Below, piece by piece: positions 7,527 to 15,445 of a DNA stretch of 34,852 bases. Every line of letters begins with the position of its first letter. The first letter of the stretch is position 1. The notes under the pieces are model-generated. The model saw only the letters and a list, made by a program, of their open reading frames with translations, ran no database searches and was not told where the DNA came from. The translations under genes and the position numbers were made by a program. The DNA is from Candidatus Woesearchaeota archaeon (GTDB lineage Archaea > Nanobdellota > Nanobdellia > Woesearchaeales > GW2011-AR9), in the NCBI GenBank assembly GCA_018670095.1, contig JABHRR010000051.1, forward strand, positions 1-34,852, in the 5' to 3' direction.

Positions 7527-7574
7527 AAAGGTTCCAATGAGGGGGTGAGGGTGGTAGAAATCTTGGAACCCTTT
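7527..7574 (+). other. Hairpin with G-rich loop in a 270-base intergenic stretch
   Basis: AAAGGTTCCAA (7527-7537) pairs with TTGGAACCCTTT (7563-7574), 11 bp with one bulged C. The 25-base loop holds runs GGGGG, GGG and GG, so a two-layer G-quadruplex is conceivable. It is not followed by a T run. The rest of the 7462-7732 gap contains a TATA-like AGTATATAAAT (7604-7614) with no reading frame close by, so an untranslated RNA starting near 7638 is possible but unproven. Confidence 0.4.
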
Positions 7575-7732
7575 GATTGTGATATTGTTACAAAAGTACA
7601 ACAAGTATATAAATGTTACGTTTTTGTATACTGGTGACATATAACCTACAATTAGTAACTTAATAGCTATTTCTCTTAAGTGCCTAATTCTGAGGCTAAA
7701 TTCTTTTATAGTTTGGAAATATTCTTGTAAAT

Positions 7733-8059
7733 ATGACTATTTGTTCTTATTTGAGATCTAAACGTTGTAGGAGTGCTTGTTGTTATAGAAGAAAGAAATG
7801 GGTTGATTTAGATGAGGTTTCTAAAATTGGTTTAGAAAATGTTGTTCAAGAAGGTGAGAGATATCGTCTTAGAAACAAAGAAGAATTTTGGGCTGGAGGA
7901 ATTTGTGCTTTTCTTGATGAAGAAACATTACTCTGTGATATTGTACATAAAATGCCCTTAAAATGTCAAATTCATAATTGTTATGGGGAACTAGACATTG
8001 AAAGATTCTTAGAAGAAGTGGATCATTATCGTAAAAAAAGAGGACTTACCCCTCCATAA
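7733..8059 (+). CDS. YkgJ-like (UPF0153) cysteine-cluster protein
   Basis: A 108-residue protein matching the putative Zn/Fe-chelating YkgJ family. It has an N-terminal C-x3-CC cluster (CRSACC, residues 12-17) and the second half pattern GICAFLDEETLLC followed by KCQIHNC near residues 57-83. The family is small, cytoplasmic and of unknown function; the eight or so Cys probably hold a metal centre. TTTTATAG at about 7704-7711 lies 25 bases before the ATG, suggesting a leaderless message. Its last 14 bases overlap the end of the convergent helicase gene. Confidence 0.75.
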   Translation: MTICSYLRSKRCRSACCYRRKKWVDLDEVSKIGLENVVQEGERYRLRNKEEFWAGGICAFLDEETLLCDIVHKMPLKCQIHNCYGELDIERFLEEVDHYRKKRGLTPP

Positions 8060-9950
8060 AGAATTCTTTTAACAATTTATCATAATCTTTACTAACAATC
8101 AATCCTTCTCTTGGTAGACAAGTATAATAATTTTGCCAACTGAATCGTTCATCTAAGAAAATCACAGCTCCTTTATCAGTTCCGCTACGAATACATCTTC
8201 CTGCTGATTGGATACATTTAGACATGGCTGGATAAATATATCCATAATCCCATCCTTTTCCATATTTGTCTTCATAGAATCTGATGATTTGTCTGTTTTT
8301 TAAAGAAGGTCTGGCTAAAGGTAACCCAACAACGACTACTCCTTTTAGTAAATCTCCTGGCAGATCGATTCCTTCAGCAAAGTTTGCACCAGTAACACCT
8401 AACAAGACTCCACCTTTATCTTTTTCTTCTCGAAACGAATTTAAGAATTCTTCTTTATCTTCTTTACTCATTTCACTTTTTTCTAAGAATTTCTTTTTTT
8501 CTGTAGAAATGAAATAACTTACTTGATCTCTTAAAGCATATGAAGGAAAGAAAAAAGCCACATTGCCCGGAATTAATGAGGAGAACTCTGAACATTTCTC
8601 AGCAATTCTTCTAAACATTGCTTCTCCTCTTAAATTATATTTTGTAGAAGTTTCTGGAACGATTAAATTTAATTTATTTTCTGGTGGGAAAGGTGATTGA
8701 TATTCTTTCTCAATTCCTCTTTCAATCCCCAAAACATCTTTATACATGAAAGTAGGTTTCAATGTTCCACTCATAATTAAACCGGCATGAATTCTTTCAA
8801 AAACAGGTTTAGTAATAATACTAGGATCTAAACAAGAATAACTTAAAATAATTTGCGGGCCATACTTACTTTCTTTCTCAGCAATGATTCTGGTAAACCC
8901 TTCCTCGGGATTGTTCCATTCTTCCAGAAAGTGGGAGATACCACCTAAAAAACTTTTACGTTGTTTTTTTCTGATTTCATCTGCAGCTAATTCTAATTCA
9001 TTAATCAATTGATCATAATCAACAGTTTTGTTAACTTTATCCGAGAACTGTTCTTTTAATACTAATTTTTCTTTAGCAAAATCATTTCCTTCAAATTCCG
9101 CGAGTTTGTTAATAATTGAATTTAATTCTTGCAACCAAATAATCAATCCGTTATAATGGAATTTTTTTGCTTCTTGAATAGCATTCTTAATCATATAAGT
9201 TGTTAAGTTAGAACTTAACATTTCTGTTACTCTATTAGGAAGGTTATGCCCTTCATCTAGAACTAAGATTACGTCTTCCATCTCCAATTCTAATTTATTA
9301 AAAATTGTTGATTGCACAAAAGGATTAAACAGATAATAATAATCACCAATAATTACTTGGGCGCCTTTAGCAAGAGCGAAAGCGATTTCATAACTACATT
9401 TTTTTTCATCTTTACAAATGGATATTAATTCTTCGTTATGTAACGGTCCTTTTTGTTTTAGTTCTTTTATTAATTTCTTCGCTTCAACGGTCAATTCTTT
9501 TTTTGATCTTACTTTATTGTAAAATTCGCATTCTCCTTTCTCTACAACTGCTTTACAATATTCATTAAATTCATTACCAAACAAACCAGCAACTTCTTGG
9601 GTGCACATCCATCTTTTTCCAATCAAGTCTGCACATGATATCTCGTGAGAAGTTTGTTTGTTGATCATCTTTAAAGTGTCAACAGCAATTTGATGTTGGG
9701 TATGTCTGTTAGTTAGAAAGAAAATAGTTTTCTTTTTTTCTAAAGCGAATTGTAATGCTACTGATAAGGCAGAGGCAGTTTTTCCTAAACCGGTCGGGGC
9801 ATGTGCTAACAATATTTTTTCGTTAGAAAAAGCTTCTTCCGTGTCTTTAATTAATTCATCTTGTCCTGCTCTAATTTCTTGATGAGGGAAGAATTCTTTT
9901 TTTAATGGAGAAGTCATAGTTTTGTGAAAAGTTGAGTCATTTAAAAACAT
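8046..9950 (-). CDS. XPD/Rad3/DinG-family Fe-S DNA helicase
   Basis: A 634-residue superfamily 2 helicase that would unwind DNA 5' to 3', for repair or replication restart. The Walker A motif is APTGLGKT (residues 51-58). The four Cys expected for the 4Fe-4S domain are at 106, 116, 132 and 141. The DEAH-box variant is LVLDEGHNL, and motif VI is QSAGRCIRSGTDKG near the C-terminus. Archaeal XPD has the same order and a similar length. The start at 9950 is supported by the TATA-like TTTTAAAATATT at about 9961-9972; an ATG eleven codons in (MTSPLKKEFF) is the alternative. I call it XPD-type without choosing between XPD and a DinG-like archaeal helicase. Confidence 0.88.
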   Translation of the reverse strand: MFLNDSTFHKTMTSPLKKEFFPHQEIRAGQDELIKDTEEAFSNEKILLAHAPTGLGKTASALSVALQFALEKKKTIFFLTNRHTQHQIAVDTLKMINKQTSHEISCADLIGKRWMCTQEVAGLFGNEFNEYCKAVVEKGECEFYNKVRSKKELTVEAKKLIKELKQKGPLHNEELISICKDEKKCSYEIAFALAKGAQVIIGDYYYLFNPFVQSTIFNKLELEMEDVILVLDEGHNLPNRVTEMLSSNLTTYMIKNAIQEAKKFHYNGLIIWLQELNSIINKLAEFEGNDFAKEKLVLKEQFSDKVNKTVDYDQLINELELAADEIRKKQRKSFLGGISHFLEEWNNPEEGFTRIIAEKESKYGPQIILSYSCLDPSIITKPVFERIHAGLIMSGTLKPTFMYKDVLGIERGIEKEYQSPFPPENKLNLIVPETSTKYNLRGEAMFRRIAEKCSEFSSLIPGNVAFFFPSYALRDQVSYFISTEKKKFLEKSEMSKEDKEEFLNSFREEKDKGGVLLGVTGANFAEGIDLPGDLLKGVVVVGLPLARPSLKNRQIIRFYEDKYGKGWDYGYIYPAMSKCIQSAGRCIRSGTDKGAVIFLDERFSWQNYYTCLPREGLIVSKDYDKLLKEFFMEG

Positions 9951-10025
9951 TGCTAAAACGTTTTAAAATATTAATAACTTGTTTCTCCTCTATGCTTTTA
10001 AAGAAAAAGATTTTTCTTTAGAAAC

Positions 10026-10184
10026 CTTTAAATATAGGCGCTTCCAAGATAGATATTAGGATAGTTAAGTGTTTGAAAATCATAAAAATGCAATTAACTT
10101 ATCGCATTTTTAGGATCCCAAAAAAATGTTACACTTTTTTTGTGGATAACTATCGTAATTAACTTTTTTTGAGGGGGGTGAAAG
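10026..10184 (+). promoter_or_regulatory. Promoter and structured leader (possible three-way junction) of the winged-helix gene
   Basis: CCTTTAAATATA (10025-10036) is a TATA box; initiation would fall near 10055-10060. From exactly there GATAGTTA (10060-10067) pairs with TAACTATC (10147-10154), closing a domain with two further hairpins: TAAAAATGC/GCATTTTTA (10083-10091 with 10104-10112, 9 bp) and CAAAAAAA/TTTTTTTG (10119-10126 with 10135-10142, 8 bp). A T7 run (10164-10170) follows, then the Shine-Dalgarno sequence GAGGGGGGTG before the ATG at 10185. This could be an attenuator, a riboswitch-like leader or an operator region. Confidence 0.55.
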
Positions 10185-10487
10185 ATGGAAAACCAATTGC
10201 GAGGTGTCAAATTGATTAAAACTAATAAATCCATCTTTGAGGTATTTTTTCGAGAAAAACCAGCTATGATGTTGGTAGAACTAAAGAATGCAAACTCTAA
10301 CGTTTACGCGTCAGTGTTAGCAAAACAAATAGATTGTACTTATTCTCATGTTGTGAAGATTTTGCAAGAAATGCAGAAGTCTGACCTGATTAAGTTTAAG
10401 AAAGAAGGTCGATTGAAGTTGTTAGAACTTACCAAGAAAGGTACAGATATAGCAACAAACATTGAAAATATCAGAACTATGTTATAG
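10185..10487 (+). CDS. Winged helix-turn-helix transcriptional regulator (MarR-like)
   Basis: A 100-residue single-domain DNA-binding protein. Residues about 27-95 read as a winged helix: a first helix (AMMLVELKNAN), then YASVLAKQIDCTYSHVVKILQEMQKSDLIKF, which is the HTH with its recognition helix, a wing (KFKKEGRLKLLELT) and a closing helix (KKGTDIATNIENIRTML). No ligand domain is present. It has a long structured leader and a strong Shine-Dalgarno sequence, in contrast to the leaderless genes around it, so its level is probably controlled after initiation or by itself. The target genes cannot be inferred. Confidence 0.8.
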   Translation: MENQLRGVKLIKTNKSIFEVFFREKPAMMLVELKNANSNVYASVLAKQIDCTYSHVVKILQEMQKSDLIKFKKEGRLKLLELTKKGTDIATNIENIRTML

Positions 10488-10528
10488 TTTTTATTTTTTT
10501 TCTTTTTAATAATTTTTTTTAATAATTT
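10488..10528 (+). terminator. T-rich terminator after the winged-helix gene
   Basis: Four T tracts (up to eight T in a row) follow the stop codon with no hairpin, the usual archaeal form of a transcription terminator. Confidence 0.5.
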
Positions 10529-10529
10529 T

Positions 10530-10748
10530 TCATATTGGTTTATTTACACATAAAGAATATTCTGTGCTAGGGTTTTTACAGAAATCTGTTGTTTCTTCGT
10601 TATGATCGTTACAATCTTTATCCTCGAAGCAGGAGACACTTTTAATGATTATTCCTCCTGTGATTCCACCAGCAGTGAAAAGCACGCTAGCGATGAAAAT
10701 GAACGTTACTACTACTGCAAATATTAAATATAATTCTTTACGTTCCAC
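10530..10748 (-). CDS. Small exported or membrane-anchored Cys-rich protein
   Basis: A 72-residue protein starting with GTG (10748). An N-terminal hydrophobic helix (residues about 7-25) after MERKE is followed by AGGITGGIIIKS and a short outer domain with four Cys (SCFEDKDCNDHNEETTDFC...LC), probably two disulfides or a metal site. The ITGG segment resembles the TGA(V/A)IG segment found after the N-terminal helix of the two big surface proteins in this window. Function unknown. The start codon is the least certain part; no ATG is available upstream in frame before the A-rich leader. Confidence 0.65.
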   Translation of the reverse strand: MERKELYLIFAVVVTFIFIASVLFTAGGITGGIIIKSVSCFEDKDCNDHNEETTDFCKNPSTEYSLCVNKPI

Positions 10749-10873
10749 TTTTTTTTTAACCTCAACATAAAAAGAAAGAAATAAAAATTTTAAAATATTT
10801 TTAATCTTTCCTCTCTTATTTAGTAAAGGAAAGAAAAGAAAGAATAAAAACCTTTCGGAAATTTACTCTTACT

Positions 10874-11326
10874 TTATTCCAGATACATCTTTAATCTGTC
10901 TGGACTGAATTTCCAATCAGCGGCTAAGCGTTTATTCTTTTTATAATACTTAATTAAACGCATAATCTTTGATTGAGTTAATTGCAAACCTCGTTTAGAA
11001 GTCATATCTTGTCTATTCTTATCAAAGTGTGCTTTTACGTCAACCATCTTTCTGATTAGGTTTAAAAGATCTTCAGGTAGAATCTTAACTAAACCATTCT
11101 CTTCAAGGATTTGGTTAACTTTTTTACTAGTTAATGCTTTAACACTATTGATTCCATAAGCGTCTCTCAGAATCATTCCTATTTCTGATGTACTTTTACC
11201 TGCTTTAGAAAATTTGATTACTAATTTCTCTACTTCTTTCTCTTTATATGGTGCCCAGGAAGGGATTTTCTTTGCTGGTTTAGTTGAACCAGATTTTCCT
11301 TTATCTCTACTATGCATTCTTGCCAT
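10874..11326 (-). CDS. rps15: 30S ribosomal protein uS15 (archaeal/eukaryotic type)
   Basis: A 150-residue protein with the archaeal S15 (eukaryotic S13) sequence: the N-terminal extension MARMHSRDKGKSGSTKP with PSWAPYKEKEVEKLV, then the core three-helix domain binding 16S rRNA helix 22, including the LTQSKIMRLIKYYKKNKRLAADW stretch. The length is typical for archaea. It has its own promoter (minus-strand CTTTATAAA, 11453-11445) and a leader of roughly 95 bases, longer than most here. S15 is autoregulated through its leader in several bacteria; whether that holds here is unknown. Confidence 0.95.
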   Translation of the reverse strand: MARMHSRDKGKSGSTKPAKKIPSWAPYKEKEVEKLVIKFSKAGKSTSEIGMILRDAYGINSVKALTSKKVNQILEENGLVKILPEDLLNLIRKMVDVKAHFDKNRQDMTSKRGLQLTQSKIMRLIKYYKKNKRLAADWKFSPDRLKMYLE

Positions 11327-11332
11327 TTTATT

Positions 11333-11401
11333 TTACCTTTTGTTTTTATATTTTAATAAGAAGAATAAGATTATCTTACCCTTCCAGTATACGCAAGCCA
11401 T
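11333..11401 (-). CDS. Possible upstream reading frame (22 codons) in the uS15 leader
   Basis: Within the leader an ATG at 11401 opens 22 codons (starting MACVYWKGK) that stop 6 bases before the uS15 start, in the same frame. GAGAGG about 10 bases upstream could act as a Shine-Dalgarno sequence. The ATG lies in the loop of a 5-bp hairpin, TACGC (11411-11407) with GCGTA (11394-11390). It may be a regulatory uORF or chance. Confidence 0.3.
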   Translation of the reverse strand: MACVYWKGKIILFFLLKYKNKR

Positions 11402-11444
11402 GACCGGCGTACCTCTCAAAGTATTACTCTAATTGTGGTGTTGG

Positions 11445-11453
11445 TTTATAAAG
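11445..11453 (-). promoter_or_regulatory. TATA box of the uS15 gene
   Basis: CTTTATAAA on the minus strand. Initiation about 25 bases on, near 11420, places the hairpin at 11411-11390 at the very 5' end of the message. Confidence 0.5.
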
Positions 11454-11541
11454 TTTTTCTTCATTTTTTGTGATTTATAATAGAATGATTTTTAAATAAT
11501 GATTAATTGTTAAATTAAATATCACAATCGAGGTAATAAAT

Positions 11542-13275
11542 ATGAAAATCTTAACAATCCATGCGGACTTTATTGAATTTGAAGTAAAGAAGAAAGCTTT
11601 CAAAGGTGCTGAAGAAGATGTTGAAAAAGGCAAGAAAGAAAGAGTAGAAGAATGTTTAGTTGTTTTTACAGCAGTTGAAAAGAGAGATGAAAATAATGTT
11701 AAAGCAATTGTAAAAAAATACATTTCTGAAATTAAAGATATTGCTAAGCAAGTTAAAGCTGAAAATATTGTTCTTTATCCTTACGCACATCTAAGTTCTG
11801 CTTTATCTAATCCCAAAACAGCTGAAGAAGTAATGAAAGAAGCTGAGAAATTATTGAAAAAAGATTTTAAAGTTTCTCGGGCACCATTTGGCTGGTACAA
11901 GAGTTTTAATGTTTCTTGTAAAGGTCATCCTCTGTCAGAATTAAGCAGAGAATTTTCGGTTGAAGAAGGAAAAGAAGGCAATGGTTCAAAAAAGATTGTT
12001 GAGAAAGAGTTAAGTCAGGAAGAGATTGCTCATTTATTAAAACAAATTTCTCGTTCTCGGTTAGACACTTCAAAATTAAAAGATAATGATCATCGAATTA
12101 TTGGTAAAGATTTAGATTTATGGGGTTTTAATGAAGTTGCTCCAGGAATGGTTTTCTGGCATGATAAAGGATTGACAATTAAAAATCTGTTAGAAAATTA
12201 TTGGCGAGAAATTCATCGGGGAAATGGTTATCAAGAAATTTCTACTCCCCAAATTCTTGACAAGAAGTTATGGTTACTTTCAGGACATTGGGCAAAGTAT
12301 CATGAGAACATGTTTATTAGTGATTATGAAAAAAGAGAATTTGCAGTTAAACCAATGAACTGTCCTGGAGGAATGTTAGTTTACAAAGCTTCATCTAAGT
12401 CGTATAAAGATTTACCTTTACGGGTAGGAGAATTAGGTGTGGTTCATCGACAAGAATTATCTGGGGTATTAGCAGGATTGTTTAGAGTAATTCAATTCAC
12501 GCAGGATGATGCGCATATCTTTTGTACGGAAGAACAACTTGAAGATGAAGTTGGTTACATCATTGATATTATCAAAGAAATGTTTGCTACATTTAATTTA
12601 GATTTTCATCACATTGAATTATCTACTCGGCCAGAAAAAAGAATCGGTAGTGATAATGTGTGGGATTTTACTGAGAAAGCTTTAGAGAAAGTTTTGAAGA
12701 AAAAGAAAATCAAATTCAAAGTTAATGAAGGGGACGGAGCATTTTATGGTCCGAAGATTGATTTTCATTTGCAAGATTCTTTAGATCGAACTTGGCAGTG
12801 TTCTACGATTCAATTAGATATGTCTCTTCCAGAAAGGTTTGATTTGAATTATACTGATAAAGATGGCAAAGAAAAACGGCCAGTAATTTTACATCGGGTA
12901 GTTTATGGGGCAGTTGAACGATTTATTGGAATTCTTACTGAACATCTTAACGGGAAATTTCCAGCGTGGTTAAGTCCGGTTCAAGTTAAACTTGTTACAA
13001 TTACAGATGATAATCTTCCTTTTGCTAAGAAAGTTATGCAGCAATTAGTTGATGTTGGTATTCGAGTAGAATTAGACGATCGAATGGAATCAATGGGCAA
13101 AAAGGTTAGAGATGCACAAATGGAGAAAGTTAATTACATTGTTACCATTGGTGACAAAGAAGTTGAGAAGAAAACTTTAGCTGTGCGGAATCGAGAAGGT
13201 AAAACTAAGTTTGATGTCAAAGTTGATAAGTTTGTTGATGATTTATTGAAAGAGATTCGAGAGAAGAAAGTTTAA
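11542..13275 (+). CDS. thrS: Threonyl-tRNA synthetase, archaeal type
   Basis: Charges tRNA-Thr. Residues 1 to about 140 are the archaeal editing domain, related to D-aminoacyl-tRNA deacylase (start MKILTIHADFIEFEVK, with YPYAHLSS near 73), which removes mischarged serine. The class II catalytic core follows: the zinc Cys in MNCPGG, motif 2 in VVHRQELSGVLAGLFR, DDAHIFC, and motif 3 around HRVVYGAVERFIG. The C-terminal 110 residues are the anticodon-binding domain (PVQVKLVTI...). At 577 residues it is slightly shorter than the usual 610-640. A Shine-Dalgarno GAGGT precedes the ATG. Its stop overlaps that of convergent queA by 4 bases. Confidence 0.95.
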   Translation: MKILTIHADFIEFEVKKKAFKGAEEDVEKGKKERVEECLVVFTAVEKRDENNVKAIVKKYISEIKDIAKQVKAENIVLYPYAHLSSALSNPKTAEEVMKEAEKLLKKDFKVSRAPFGWYKSFNVSCKGHPLSELSREFSVEEGKEGNGSKKIVEKELSQEEIAHLLKQISRSRLDTSKLKDNDHRIIGKDLDLWGFNEVAPGMVFWHDKGLTIKNLLENYWREIHRGNGYQEISTPQILDKKLWLLSGHWAKYHENMFISDYEKREFAVKPMNCPGGMLVYKASSKSYKDLPLRVGELGVVHRQELSGVLAGLFRVIQFTQDDAHIFCTEEQLEDEVGYIIDIIKEMFATFNLDFHHIELSTRPEKRIGSDNVWDFTEKALEKVLKKKKIKFKVNEGDGAFYGPKIDFHLQDSLDRTWQCSTIQLDMSLPERFDLNYTDKDGKEKRPVILHRVVYGAVERFIGILTEHLNGKFPAWLSPVQVKLVTITDDNLPFAKKVMQQLVDVGIRVELDDRMESMGKKVRDAQMEKVNYIVTIGDKEVEKKTLAVRNREGKTKFDVKVDKFVDDLLKEIREKKV

Positions 13276-14267
13276 CGAAAAATCAACATCGCATCTCCTA
13301 ACGTGTAGAATCTGTAATTTTCTTTTACTGCTTCATTATACGCATCTAGTAATAGTTCTTTTCCGATGTAAGCAGATGTTAATAATAAAAGAGATGATTG
13401 TGGTAAATGGAAGTTAGTTAACATCGCTTTAATGTTTGCTTTGAACTGATGGCCGGGTTTAATGAATGTTTCTGAGATGCCGGTTGTTGCTTGAATCTGA
13501 TTACTTTTTTTGTCTTCATTTAATTTCCAATCACAAGATTCTAAACATTTGACAACAGTTGTTCCTACCGCAATCAATTTTCCGTTTGCGGAATTGATGA
13601 TATTGGCGTTTTCTTTGTCAACAGAAAAGTATTCTTTTCCTGTAGAATGATCTTCAAAATCTCTGATAGGTAAAAAAGTTTCAAAAGAAATGTCTAATTG
13701 GATTTTAGCAATCTTAATCCCTTTCTCTGCGATTTTTTGGAGTAGTTCGGGAGTAAAGTGTAAGCCCGCAGTAGGTGCGGCTAAAGAACCAGGGATTTTA
13801 GCATAGATGGTTTGATAATCTTCTTCCGGAACGTTTTCTTTAATGTATGGTGGAGTTAGTAATTCACAATCTTCTTCTTTAATCTCATTGTCAAATTCTA
13901 ATTCAAAAATGTCATAATCTTGTTTTATAATTTTAGCGGAATTGTTTTGGAAATATAATTTAATTCCAGGATAAGGGTTTCTGCCTTTAACTCTGGCAAC
14001 AAACTTATTATTTTCTAGTGGTTTGATTAAAGTAACTTCTACAGGACTGCCTGATTCTTTTTTGCCAATCAATTTACAGCGTTTTACTTTTGTTTCATTG
14101 ATAACAAGAACATCTCCTGATTCTAAGTAGTCAATAATATTGTAGAATTTTTTGTGAATAATTTTATTATTTTTAAGAATTAATAATTTACAGTGATCTC
14201 GGGGTGAGAATGCTTTTTGAGCGATTAGTTCTTCCGGGAGATGGTAGTTGTATTGGTCGAGGTTCAT
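13272..14267 (-). CDS. queA: S-adenosylmethionine:tRNA ribosyltransferase-isomerase QueA
   Basis: Converts preQ1 already in the tRNA anticodon into epoxyqueuosine, using the ribosyl part of SAM. The family is clear from the start (LDQYNYHLPEELIAQ), VLVINETKVKRCKL, the hallmark GSLAAPTAGLHFT and the C-terminal LTNFHLPQSSLLLL and FYTLGDAMLI motifs. Length is about 331 residues, normal for bacterial QueA. I use the ATG at 14267, which overlaps the tgt stop in an ATGA, rather than the ATG three codons earlier. QueA belongs to the bacterial queuosine pathway; the archaeal counterpart modification is archaeosine, which does not need it, so this gene is probably of bacterial origin. Confidence 0.93.
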   Translation of the reverse strand: MNLDQYNYHLPEELIAQKAFSPRDHCKLLILKNNKIIHKKFYNIIDYLESGDVLVINETKVKRCKLIGKKESGSPVEVTLIKPLENNKFVARVKGRNPYPGIKLYFQNNSAKIIKQDYDIFELEFDNEIKEEDCELLTPPYIKENVPEEDYQTIYAKIPGSLAAPTAGLHFTPELLQKIAEKGIKIAKIQLDISFETFLPIRDFEDHSTGKEYFSVDKENANIINSANGKLIAVGTTVVKCLESCDWKLNEDKKSNQIQATTGISETFIKPGHQFKANIKAMLTNFHLPQSSLLLLTSAYIGKELLLDAYNEAVKENYRFYTLGDAMLIFR

Positions 14268-15391
14268 CCCAACCACTTTCTCTTCAACTCCATAAATGTT
14301 CCATTCTCAATACTTTCTCGAATTTCATCCATCATTCTTTTGAAGAAGTAAAGATTATGGTAAGTTATCAAAGTATAAACTAGTAATTCTTTAGCTTTGA
14401 ACAAATGATGAATATATCCTCTGCTGAAATTTTTACAAGTATAACAATCGCAATTTTCATCTAATGGTTTTAAATCTTCTTTATATTGGGTATTAATAAG
14501 TTTATAGCGGAATCTATTTTCTTCGGTACCGCCAGATTCTGGACGGAAGAAGATATAACCTGATCTTGCTAATCTTGTTGGTAGAACACAATCAAAAGTA
14601 TCTAATCCTAATGATACATAATTAAAAATATCTTCCACCGCACCAATACCAAGAAGATGTTTAGTTTTTTCTTCCGGAAGAAATTGCATGGCATGCTTAA
14701 CAAGAGCAAAACTTTCTTCTTTAGGATCGCCGAAGATTGAGCCAATAGCAAGGGTATCGAAATCAAGTGAGGCAATAAATTTTGCACTTTCTTCTCGAAG
14801 ATCTTTGAATCTTCCTCCCTGAACAATTCCACAGAGTGCTTGTTTATTATCAACATTCAGTTTCTTAAATTCAGCCAGGCTTCTTTCTTCCCAAGAATGT
14901 GTTCTGGCCAAAGATTCTTTGGTTGTTTCGTAATCAGCATTAATATCTAAACATTGATCAAATGCAAAAATTAAATCTGCACCTAACTTACGTTGAATTT
15001 GCATAGATTTTTCTGGTGTGAATTCATGTTTAGAAGCGTCAATGTGGGATTTGAAGATGACTTTATCATCACTAACTTTACAAAGTCCGTCGTTTAAACT
15101 CATGACTTGAAATCCTCCAGAATCAGTAAACATTGGTTTATGCCAGGCAGAGACTTTTTGTAACCCACCTAATTTTTCAATAATATCTGCGCCTGGTTGT
15201 AAGTAGAGGTGATAAGTATTACTAAGAATAGCATCAAAACCAATTTCATTTAATTGTGCTGGGGTGAGAGCTTTTACTGTTGCTTTAGTAGCTACGGGAA
15301 TGAAAGCAGGAGTTCTAATTTCTCCATGGGCAGTCTTAATTATTCCTGTTCTTGCTTGTCCAGACTTGTGTTTAATTTCGAATGAAAACAT
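14264..15391 (-). CDS. tgt: tRNA-guanine transglycosylase, bacterial type (queuine/preQ1)
   Basis: Exchanges guanine-34 of GUN-anticodon tRNAs for a 7-deazaguanine base. Asp90 in DSGGFQ and the nucleophile Asp267 in FDCVLPTR are present. The zinc site is Cys314, Cys316, Cys319 and His345 (CDCYTC...H). The length of 375 equals the bacterial enzyme, and the PUA and extra domains of archaeal ArcTGT are absent. The base-binding region reads FDQC where FDEC is usual, and AIGSIFG where bacteria have AVGG. A roughly ten-residue insertion (around PESGGTEENRFRYK) follows the nucleophile region. It is coupled to queA by a 4-base overlap. With QueA beside it, preQ1 is the likely substrate. Confidence 0.93.
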   Translation of the reverse strand: MFSFEIKHKSGQARTGIIKTAHGEIRTPAFIPVATKATVKALTPAQLNEIGFDAILSNTYHLYLQPGADIIEKLGGLQKVSAWHKPMFTDSGGFQVMSLNDGLCKVSDDKVIFKSHIDASKHEFTPEKSMQIQRKLGADLIFAFDQCLDINADYETTKESLARTHSWEERSLAEFKKLNVDNKQALCGIVQGGRFKDLREESAKFIASLDFDTLAIGSIFGDPKEESFALVKHAMQFLPEEKTKHLLGIGAVEDIFNYVSLGLDTFDCVLPTRLARSGYIFFRPESGGTEENRFRYKLINTQYKEDLKPLDENCDCYTCKNFSRGYIHHLFKAKELLVYTLITYHNLYFFKRMMDEIRESIENGTFMELKRKWLG

Positions 15392-15409
15392 ACTTTATTA
15401 CATTTACAT

Positions 15410-15427
15410 AACATTTTTAAAAATGTT
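15410..15427. promoter_or_regulatory. Palindromic TATA region shared by two divergent genes
   Basis: AACATTTTTAAAAATGTT is a perfect 18-base palindrome containing the only TATA-like sequence for both tgt (ATG at 15391, minus) and the small gene at 15446 (plus). Its centre is 27.5 bases from the first base of each start codon. Confidence 0.6.
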
Positions 15428-15445
15428 CCCCTTTTGAATAGTAAA

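Noticed and set aside
7620-7700. C/D box small RNA
   Set aside because: A CTGA D-box-like sequence is present but no acceptable C box (RTGATGA) could be placed.
11384-11411. H-type pseudoknot in the uS15 leader
   Set aside because: The connecting loops would be 0, 8 and 1 bases, which cannot span the stems; only an alternative hairpin is feasible.
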